A DNA stretch of 64,000 nucleotides from Bdellovibrionales bacterium. GTDB lineage: Bacteria; Bdellovibrionota; Bdellovibrionia; Bdellovibrionales; JAMPXM01. Below, piece after piece: positions 54,517 to 61,679 of the stretch (the first letter of the stretch is position 1; each line of letters begins with the position of its first letter). The stretch is from assembly GCA_016713885.1 (NCBI GenBank), contig JADJOF010000001.1:372001-436000 (forward strand). Direction: 5' to 3'. The notes beneath the pieces were generated by a model. It worked only from the letters and a program-made list of their open reading frames with translations, had not been told where the DNA came from and searched no databases. A program made the translations under genes and the position numbers.

Positions 54517-56997
54517 ATGGCAGACCAAACCCCAGAGCAGAATGAAAAAGGCGTCACGCGGATTGATATCAACCGCGAGATGCAAGAGGCGTATCTCCAG
54601 TACTCGATGAGTGTCATCGTTGGCCGTGCTTTGCCCGATGTGCGCGATGGATTAAAGCCGGTTCACCGCCGGATTCTGTTTGCAATGCGAGAGCTGAGCA
54701 ACACGCACGACAAGCCCTATAAAAAGTCGGCTCGTGTGGTCGGGGACGTCATCGGTAAATACCATCCCCATGGTGACGTCGCGGTCTACGATACGATGGT
54801 TCGTATGGCGCAGGACTTCTCGCTTCGCTATCCGCTCGTCGATGGACAGGGAAACTTTGGCTCGATCGATGGCGATAGTCCAGCGGCTCAACGTTATACC
54901 GAAGTTCGAATGACGGAGCTGGCAGAGGCGCTTCTCGAAGATATCGAAAAAGAAACGGTTCCGTTTGGGCCGAACTACGATGACTCGCTGGAAATTCCAC
55001 TCATTCTTCCCGCCAAGTATCCAAACCTATTGGTGAATGGGTCGACCGGTATCGCGGTCGGTATGGCGACAAACATCCCGCCGCATAACCTGGGCGAGGT
55101 GATTGACGGCTGTATTCATATCATTCGCAATCCCGAGTGTACGCTCGATGAATTGATTGAAAAAATTCCGGGACCTGACTTTCCATCAGCTGGCGTAATC
55201 ACTGGTCGCGAAGGAATTCTTTCGGCTTATAAAAAGGGCCAAGGCATTATTTCGCTTCAGGCCGTTGCCGAAATCGTTTCGGTAAAAGATCGCGAAGAGA
55301 TCATCGTCACGGAAATCCCGTACCAGGTGAATAAAGCGAAACTGATCGAATCGATTGCGGACCTTGTTCGCGATAAGAAGCTTGAAGGCATTTCTGACAT
55401 CCGCGATGAATCGTCGCGTGAAGGAATGCGTATTGTGATCATTATCAAGCGTGGCGAGAACGCCAGCGTTGTTTTGAATCGCCTTTATAAGTACACGCAA
55501 ATGCAAGTGAGTTTCGGCATCCGGATGCTCGCACTCGACAATCGCAATCAGCCCAGGACATTCGACATCAAGTCGATGCTTGAGGCGTTCATCGAGCACC
55601 GAAAAGACGTTGTGACGAAGCGCTGTATTTTCGAACTCAAGAAGGCTGAGGCTCGCGCTCACCTTTTGGAAGGTTTGAAAAAAGCTTTGGACATGATCGA
55701 CGCGGTCGTTGCCACCATTCGCGAGTCGAAAGAAGTTCAAATCGCGAAATCCAACCTGATGGAGCGATTCGATTTCAGCGAAAAGCAGGCGCAAGCGATT
55801 CTTGAAATGCGATTGCAGCGATTGATGGGTCTTGAGCGTCAAAAAATCATCGATGAACTTGCTGAAATCGTAAAGACGATCGAATGGCTGAAAGATGTTC
55901 TTTCAGATGTTCGTAAAATCTACGACATCATTGTCGGCGAGCTGGAAGAGATCAAAGCCAAGTTCTCGAATCCGCGTCGGACAAAAATTAGCGGCGACTC
56001 GACCGATATTGAGGACGAAGATCTTATCGCGCACGAGACGATGGTCGTCGTGATGACCGATACTGGATATATCAAGCGCATCCCGCTTGACGAGTATCGT
56101 ATTCAAAAACGTGGCGGCAAAGGGCTCAAAGGTGCTGAAACTCGCGAGGAGGATTTCGTTACAGAAATTTTCGTTGCAGACACGCACACGATGCTTCTGT
56201 TCTTCACCAACAAAGGAAAACTGTTCTGGGTGAAGGTGCACCGGTTGCCGCTTGGCAATAGAACTTCTAAGGGTAAGGCCATTGCCAACGTGCTGAGCCT
56301 TTCGAACGAAGAGAAGGTTCGGGCGATTCTGCAAGTTGATAAATTTGATGAGAATCGCTTTGTTGTGATGTTGACCGAAAAGGGCATTATCAAAAAAACG
56401 GGCCTCGATGCATTCTCAAATCCACGCCCTTCGGGAATTATCGCATTGACGACGGATCTTGATGACAACGTAATTGATGCCAAACTTTCGGATGGTCAGT
56501 GTGACGTGTTTGTGGCGACCAAAGAAGGCATGTCGATTCGATTTGACGAGGGCGATGTTCGCGCGATGGGTCGATCGGCTCGAGGCGTGAAGGGCGTCAC
56601 GCTCGGTAAAGAGGATATCGTGGTTGGTATGGAGATCCTCGATAAGTCGAGCAAGGCGACCATTTTGATGGTCACCGAGAACGGCTACGGGAAGCGTACG
56701 GCAATTGATGAATAACGTGTTCAGTCTCGCGGCGGGGTCGGTATGATCACGCAAAAGACGAGGGACAAGGTCGGTGCCGTGGTTGGTACAAGGACAGTTT
56801 TGGATACGGATGAGATCATCATTACGACCGACAAGGGTCAGACGATTCGGATGAATGCATCTGACATCTCTGTCCTAGGACGGAACACGCAGGGCGTGCG
56901 TTTGATCACGCTGAATCCCGACGAGAAAGTGACTGGCATTGCGCGGATCGCCGAGACGGGCGACGATGATGCTCCGGTTGCTCCGCTCAAGAATTGA
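54517..56997 (+). CDS. gyrA: DNA gyrase subunit A (in-frame stop as sequenced)
   Basis: The DNA-cleaving subunit of gyrase. The catalytic tyrosine lies in AAQRYTEVRMTELA, and the quinolone region reads HGDVAVYDTMVRMAQ. The frame has TAA at 56713-56715 (codon 733), where GyrA proteins have a tyrosine in the DEYR motif of the C-terminal pinwheel. It then continues unbroken in the same frame (RVQSRGGVGMITQKT...VGRNTQGVRLI) to 56997. One base change would restore an 826-residue protein. This is either a sequence error or a recent truncation of the last blade; the downstream part is too well conserved to be old debris. Confidence 0.95.
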
Positions 56998-57006
56998 GGG
57001 TGAGGC

Positions 57007-57827
57007 GTGAGGATAAGTTCGGCGGTCTTGTTGATGGTTTCCATTTGCATGACAGTTGGCCTCACGTCGTGTTTGTCGTCTTATGAGGTAGATGTCCGAA
57101 AGGCCAAGCAGCTTTTAGGTGAGAAAAAGCCCATAGAGGCGGCCGTTCTCTATTCAAGAGTTGCCGATCGTGCCGGAGTGAAAGCTGACGCTTATGCGGC
57201 GGAGGCGGCCTTTGAGGCGGCGCGGATTTATCAATACGATATCAAAGATTTTGAGAAAGCGGTTCAGCGCTATCGGCAAGTCATTCGTTTGAGCGACAGA
57301 GCCGAGTTGCGGCGAGAATCTCAATCCAAACTGTCGAGCATACTCTTTTACGATCTGCAGGATTTTGCGGGTGCGGTCATTGAATACTCGAAGCTATTGG
57401 CACTTCAGCACACCATGGATGAAGAAATCGAATGGCGCAGTCGAATTGCGAAGGCCTATTACTATCAGGGCGACTACTTTCAGTCGAAGATCGAGGTCGA
57501 CAAAGCGCTGCAGCTTCCATTGAGCGAAGAGGCGTTATATCAAGCCCAATTGTTGAAGGCGAATATTGCGATTGGCGCCCGCGAACACGAAGAGGCCGCC
57601 AAAGTTCTGGAGCAAATGATCGCGAAGTTTCCAGAGCGTGCAAAAAAAGACTCGCTCTCGTTGATGTTGGCCGTTGCATTTGAAGAGCAGCGAAATTTCG
57701 CAAAGGCCATCGAGACGCTTGAACGAATTCGCTCATATGACTCCCGCAAGGCGTTTATTGAAGAAAAATCCAATCTCTCAAAGAGCGGCAAAGCCAACAG
57801 CCCGGGGCGCGAGGTTTTAGAAAATGA
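57007..57827 (+). CDS. TPR lipoprotein between gyrA and the atpB cluster (frameshifted near its end)
   Basis: About 273 residues after repair. The signal peptide ends in the lipobox VGLTSC (Cys22), and the mature part consists of TPR-like helices (KKPIEAAVLYSRVAD, DFEKAVQRYRQVIRL, HEEAAKVLEQMIAKFPE). Adding one A to the run at 57764-57768 turns the C-terminus from a cysteine-rich shadow into EEKIQSLKERQSQQPGARGFRK and stops at 57827. It then overlaps the next start as ATGA. The GTG start at 57007 follows AGGGTGAGG. The family resembles tol-pal or outer-membrane assembly TPR proteins, but no specific name is justified. Confidence 0.8.
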
Positions 57828-58024
57828 ACCGCAATGCGATGATCTTTATTGCGATGGGATTAGAGGCTGTCGTTGCCGTTCTAGCGGGTCTATGGCTCGG
57901 CCGGTACTTCGATGTCTATCTTGGCGGCCGCGGCTTGGGGCCGGCCGCTGGCGCGTTCCTATTCTTGATTGCGTGGATCATCCATCTCTTTGCGATGGTG
58001 CGTCGATTTGAAAGAGAGGAATAG
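57824..58024 (+). CDS. AtpZ/AtpI-type small membrane protein of ATP synthase
   Basis: A 66-residue protein with two membrane helices (AMIFIAMGLEAVVAVLAGLWLGRYFD and GAFLFLIAWIIHLFAMVRRF). The G-x-LG-x-x-D turn is typical of the AtpZ (ATPase gene 1) family, which with AtpI supports assembly of the c-ring and Mg2+ or Ca2+ transport. It overlaps the TPR lipoprotein by 4 bases and is followed by the AtpI-like gene, then atpB and atpE. Confidence 0.75.
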   Translation: MNRNAMIFIAMGLEAVVAVLAGLWLGRYFDVYLGGRGLGPAAGAFLFLIAWIIHLFAMVRRFEREE

Positions 58025-58025
58025 G

Positions 58026-58523
58026 GTGGGCTTGGCCGATGTTCGCTGGTTGAAGAGCCCAATTGCTGCTTTTTTAGGCTGCCAACTGACTTTGTCCGCG
58101 GTTTTAATGGTCGTTGTTGCTTTGAAGTGTCCCATAAAGCTTTTGATACCGCTTGGCCTTGGAACGACGGTTTCTCTACTGAACTCGATCGGGCTTTTGT
58201 ACGCATGGCCGCGAATTCTAAAGAAAAAAGACGTTGCTTTGGCTTTTGGTGTCATTGTATCCAAGTTCGCGCTATCGGTTGCTGTCGTCTATTGGCTGAC
58301 CCGGCCTTCGACCCGTGATTGGTTCGCTCCTGTTCCGACAGAGGGCGGTCTTTCCAGTGTCACGGTTCAAGGTCTGTCGCTGGCTCGGCTGACATTCGAG
58401 AGTGCGTTCGAAAGTCCCTTAGCGTTTTTTGCACTGGGGCTTGGTGTGGTTCTTCCTGCTGCAGTTATAGCGGCATGGGTTGAAACACGAGCGAACGGCG
58501 ACACATTGGATTCGTTCGAATAG
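58026..58523 (+). CDS. AtpI-like membrane protein of ATP synthase operon
   Basis: A 165-residue membrane protein with about four helices. The GTG at 58026 is the preferred start, 1 base after the AtpZ-like stop; the longer frame overlaps that gene. Position before atpB and helix layout fit AtpI, whose family varies strongly in sequence. A periplasmic loop around residues 85-115 (TRPSTRDWFAPVPTEGG) is longer than usual. Confidence 0.7.
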   Translation: MGLADVRWLKSPIAAFLGCQLTLSAVLMVVVALKCPIKLLIPLGLGTTVSLLNSIGLLYAWPRILKKKDVALAFGVIVSKFALSVAVVYWLTRPSTRDWFAPVPTEGGLSSVTVQGLSLARLTFESAFESPLAFFALGLGVVLPAAVIAAWVETRANGDTLDSFE

Positions 58524-58578
58524 TTGTTGTTTCAATTGTTCGTAAAAGGCGCCGTCAGGTGCATTGAGGAATGGTTTC

Positions 58579-59271
58579 GTGAGTCAGAGTCACTTTACTT
58601 GGTTTGATCTCGCAGGTGTGCCACACGATAAAACATACGTGGCGGCAAATATTGCGGTGACAGGTATCTTGGTTGCTTACAGCCTCGCTGCACGAGTGGC
58701 TCTGGGATCAGGCGAGAAAGCGGTTCAACCTGCAGGTAAACTTTCGCTGAAGGGTTTTTCAGAGGCGTTGGTTGAGTTTGTAGACGGCATGATCAAGATG
58801 GTTCTTGGTGATCATGGGAAGCACTACATTCCTCTCTTTGGCTCAATCTTTTTCTTCATCTTGTTCAACAACTTGTTTGGTCTTCTTCCGGGTATGACCG
58901 CAGCCACGAGCAATATCAACGCGGCGTTTGCCGTCGGCGTTTTTTCGTTTCTTGTGTATAACGCCATCGGCTTAAAACATGGCGGCCTTCACTACGTCGC
59001 GCATTTTGCTGGACCGGTTTGGTGGTTGGCTTGGCTGATGATTCCAATCGAATTGATTTCACACTGCGTTCGTCCCTTCAGCTTGGGTATTCGTTTGTCA
59101 GTGAATATGACAGCGGATCACACGATTTTGGGGACGTTTATCGATCTGACGAAGGTTGTCGTGCCGGTGATTTTCTACGGCATGGGAACGTTTGTTTCGT
59201 TTATTCAGGCTTTCGTTTTCACGATTTTGTCGATGGTTTATGTATTGATGGCGACAGCTGACGATCATTAA
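58579..59271 (+). CDS. atpB: ATP synthase F0 subunit a
   Basis: A 230-residue membrane subunit that carries protons (or Na+) to the c ring. The essential arginine lies in PFSLGIRLSVNM, where most homologs have LRLxxNM. The NNLFGLLPG loop is conserved. The GTG at 58579 is chosen since GAGGA lies 8 bases upstream; the TTG at 58564 has no site. It is separated from the F1 and b genes by about 21 kb and by oriC. Confidence 0.94.
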   Translation: MSQSHFTWFDLAGVPHDKTYVAANIAVTGILVAYSLAARVALGSGEKAVQPAGKLSLKGFSEALVEFVDGMIKMVLGDHGKHYIPLFGSIFFFILFNNLFGLLPGMTAATSNINAAFAVGVFSFLVYNAIGLKHGGLHYVAHFAGPVWWLAWLMIPIELISHCVRPFSLGIRLSVNMTADHTILGTFIDLTKVVVPVIFYGMGTFVSFIQAFVFTILSMVYVLMATADDH

Positions 59272-59303
59272 GAAATTGGCTTTGAATTGAAATTGAGTTA
59301 ACA

Positions 59304-59325
59304 ACCAGATCTTCACCAGATCTTC
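59304..59325 (+). repeat. Tandem 11-base repeat in the atpE leader
   Basis: ACCAGATCTTC occurs twice in direct succession, ending 16 bases before the atpE start. Each copy holds the palindrome AGATCT. It may influence translation or binding in the leader of this highly expressed gene; nothing shows a function. Confidence 0.7.
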
Positions 59326-59341
59326 GACTAAGGAAAAGACA

Positions 59342-59713
59342 ATGAAAAAGAACCTGTTCTTCGCTCTGACTGCTCTCCTCGCTTCTTCTTCGGCTTTTGC
59401 TGAAGAGGCAACTACTGCTGCTGTTGCTGCAGGAACTTCAGCTACTGCTGCTGGTGTTTCTGGAACAGTTGGTTGGGTTGCATTGAGCGTTGGTATCATG
59501 ATGGGTCTCGCCGTTCTCGGTGGAACTCTTGGCCAATCGAAAGCTGCAAACGCAGCTCTCGACGGTATTGCTCGTAACCCAGCAGCATCGGGAAAATTGA
59601 CTCTCCCGCTCGTTCTTTCTCTCGCACTTATGGAATCGCTTGTTCTTTTCGCGTTCCTCATCGGCCTCTCGTTGCAGGGTTCGATCAGCGAAGCACTCAA
59701 AGTTATTAAGTAA
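59342..59713 (+). CDS. atpE: ATP synthase F0 subunit c with N-terminal signal-like extension
   Basis: A 123-residue c subunit. Residues 1-20 look like a cleavable signal peptide (ends SSAFA), and residues 21-40 are an Ala/Thr-rich linker. Two membrane helices follow (45-66 and 86-110) joined by the loop DGIARNPAASG. The ion-binding Glu98 is in ALMESL. Gln65 in the first helix and Ser99 beside Glu98 align with the Na+ ligands of Na+-type rings. It has strong AAGGA before ATG, low-complexity GCT-rich codons typical of high expression, and a terminator behind it. Confidence 0.95.
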   Translation: MKKNLFFALTALLASSSAFAEEATTAAVAAGTSATAAGVSGTVGWVALSVGIMMGLAVLGGTLGQSKAANAALDGIARNPAASGKLTLPLVLSLALMESLVLFAFLIGLSLQGSISEALKVIK

Positions 59714-59753
59714 TCGAGGGTCTTAGGACTCGACGATTGTCTTGATAAAGCTG

Positions 59754-59794
59754 AAAAAGGCAGGACCTCTGATGGGGCCTGCCTTTTCTTTTTC
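59754..59794 (+). terminator. Intrinsic terminator after atpE
   Basis: AAAAGGCAGG (59755-59764) pairs perfectly with CCTGCCTTTT (59778-59787) over a 13-base loop, followed by CTTTTT. It ends the atpZ–I–B–E transcript, and means that an upstream start for the next frame within this hairpin is unlikely. Confidence 0.92.
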
Positions 59795-59852
59795 CGCCAA
59801 AATCAATAATCCCCTCCAAGATTCCGATAATCACTATGATTACGAGGACTTG

Positions 59853-61679
59853 GTGACGGCAAACAACGACCAGAACAAAACAGGTTCACAGCCGAACGCA
59901 GATCCGCCTGGCGAGCAGTTGCCGGAGCAGGATCGCCTTTTAATTCTCGTGAAAGATCAAAGCTCTGTGAAAGGAACAGCTTCGTTCCTTGAACGACGTG
60001 GAATTGAAACGTTCGTTTCAACGGCGATGCAAGACGTGATCGATCGACTAGCGCAGGGTTGGTCGAAGTACGTGCTACTCAGTATCAACTACCCACATCC
60101 AAAAATTGATTTGATACCAACCCTATTGCATCAAAGTTTTCAGGCGGAGATCATGGTCTTCGCCGAGACGTCTGACCGCAAGACCAATACGAGGCTCACC
60201 GGATCAAAGGCAAAGCACATCATTTTCGGTGCGCCGAGTGGTCCCGTTGTTCTGATGCGTCTCAAGCAGATGCAGCGTGAAGCTCTTGGCGGCGCTACGG
60301 ACGGCGATGAAACGAGTACGCGCCATGGTGACGCGAAAGACGGTGAGACCGATCAGCAAGTCAGGATATCGGGGACTGGCGGAGGCGATGGCGGTGCCGT
60401 TCACCTGAAGGGCTCATCTCGACTTGGTGCAAGTCAGAACGCTGAGCCGGCGGATCGCTCAGAGGCATTGGCAAAACTGATGTCGGCGCTGAAGTCGACT
60501 CCTGCCGATGGGGCCGAAGACGCGTTGGACCAGGATCTGTCTGCACTCAAGGATAGCCTTGGAGGCAAAGCGGGATCAGTGGCGACCAGCAAGGTGAACG
60601 ATTCGATTGAACAGATGCGAAAGTCCGTTCAGAAACCGACCGTTCACTTTCAAAAAGGAATGGGCCGTGGCTCGGGTGGGATGGTTGTACCTCCTCCGAC
60701 GCCAAAGCAAAAGGCGGCTGCACGCGAAGCGATGAAGAAGGGTCAACTGCAGGCTTTGTCTGCAATTGAAAAGGGCCCGAATCAGCACCGCCATTCGCTG
60801 ACCGAGGAACATCCAGAGTTTAAAAAGCAGCGAAACGCGACGGAACACTCCAAAGCTCCAAATCAGTCTGGTGCGCCGGCGATCTCTCATGATTCATCGC
60901 CTCTGCCTGGTTCGGCAATCGACCGCAATAGCCCAGAGGCCGATTCTCTCGCGACAACTCAATCGGGCGCAGCCGCTATTGAACATGGTGCCATGACTGA
61001 TGGAACAGGCGACTCCGCACCGACGTCACTGATTGAGTCTTGTATTCGAGAGGCGCTGTCAAAGGTGTGTGGTAAGCCGCGAGCTGGTCGCGAAACTCTT
61101 CTGGAATACCGTACAGCATCAGTTGTGATTCTATCATCACCACAGTTTACGGGATCGGTACTTATTGTGATTGGGCGCGGGGCTTTCGATCACAAAAAAA
61201 CCTTGCGTCAGGTTGAAGTGGAATTCTTGCAGCTCATGTCGGATCGTGGAATCGATTTTTCGATCGGTGAGATGCAGTCGTATCCGGTTGAACCTGCACC
61301 GTCATGCGAAGAGGCCTTCTTTGCGGCTGAATTTTCAGCTGTTGCACGGTCAGAGGACCTAGAAGTTGGAATGGCCTATCTTGATCTTGTTCCTGTCGAA
61401 CCCAGCGTCGCAGAAACAGCGGATCAGATGCTTGAGATCTCGTGTGATGACATCGAACCGGACATGGTACTTCCGTTTGAGGTCTACCTTTACCTCCCGA
61501 TGAACAAGAAATATCTGCGTTATGTGAAAAATGGCTCGAGCCTGTCTGGAAAGCAGTCGGCCAATCTAAAGACAAACGAAGTGAGAAATCTATATCTCAA
61601 CAAAGCGGCCGTTGATGCATTCAAACAGCACGCGACGGTCGGCAATTTGAAAAAGAAAATATCAAAGCGTGCTGCTTAA
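59853..61679 (+). CDS. Unrecognised three-part protein: receiver-like N-terminus, long polar linker, conserved C-terminus
   Basis: A 608-residue protein. The GTG at 59853 is the likely start, with ACGAGG 5 bases upstream; in-frame ATGs further left fall in the atpE terminator. Residues about 25-140 look like a degenerate CheY fold (RLLILVKDQSSVKGTASFLERRGIETFVSTAMQDVIDRL). Residues 150-395 are a disordered, Gly/Ser/Gln/His-rich linker. Residues 400-530 form a compact domain. The last 60 residues (IEPDMVLPFEVYLYLPMNKKYLRYV, then NLYLN) resemble the segment that precedes HD-GYP or sensor domains in delta-type bacteria. A regulatory scaffold is likely, but function is unknown. It converges on uvrA with an 18-base overlap. 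Confidence 0.75.
   Translation: MTANNDQNKTGSQPNADPPGEQLPEQDRLLILVKDQSSVKGTASFLERRGIETFVSTAMQDVIDRLAQGWSKYVLLSINYPHPKIDLIPTLLHQSFQAEIMVFAETSDRKTNTRLTGSKAKHIIFGAPSGPVVLMRLKQMQREALGGATDGDETSTRHGDAKDGETDQQVRISGTGGGDGGAVHLKGSSRLGASQNAEPADRSEALAKLMSALKSTPADGAEDALDQDLSALKDSLGGKAGSVATSKVNDSIEQMRKSVQKPTVHFQKGMGRGSGGMVVPPPTPKQKAAAREAMKKGQLQALSAIEKGPNQHRHSLTEEHPEFKKQRNATEHSKAPNQSGAPAISHDSSPLPGSAIDRNSPEADSLATTQSGAAAIEHGAMTDGTGDSAPTSLIESCIREALSKVCGKPRAGRETLLEYRTASVVILSSPQFTGSVLIVIGRGAFDHKKTLRQVEVEFLQLMSDRGIDFSIGEMQSYPVEPAPSCEEAFFAAEFSAVARSEDLEVGMAYLDLVPVEPSVAETADQMLEISCDDIEPDMVLPFEVYLYLPMNKKYLRYVKNGSSLSGKQSANLKTNEVRNLYLNKAAVDAFKQHATVGNLKKKISKRAA

Noticed and set aside
56713..56715. Stop-codon recoding (readthrough or reassigned TAA/TAG) to explain gyrA and the M16 gene
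   Set aside because: Many genes in the window end normally in TAA or TAG, no selenocysteine or pyrrolysine context was seen, and frameshifts of other genes need an error model anyway.
59742..59852. Upstream start for the protein ending at 61679
   Set aside because: The upstream start codons lie in the perfect terminator hairpin of atpE, while GTG at 59853 has a good ribosome site.
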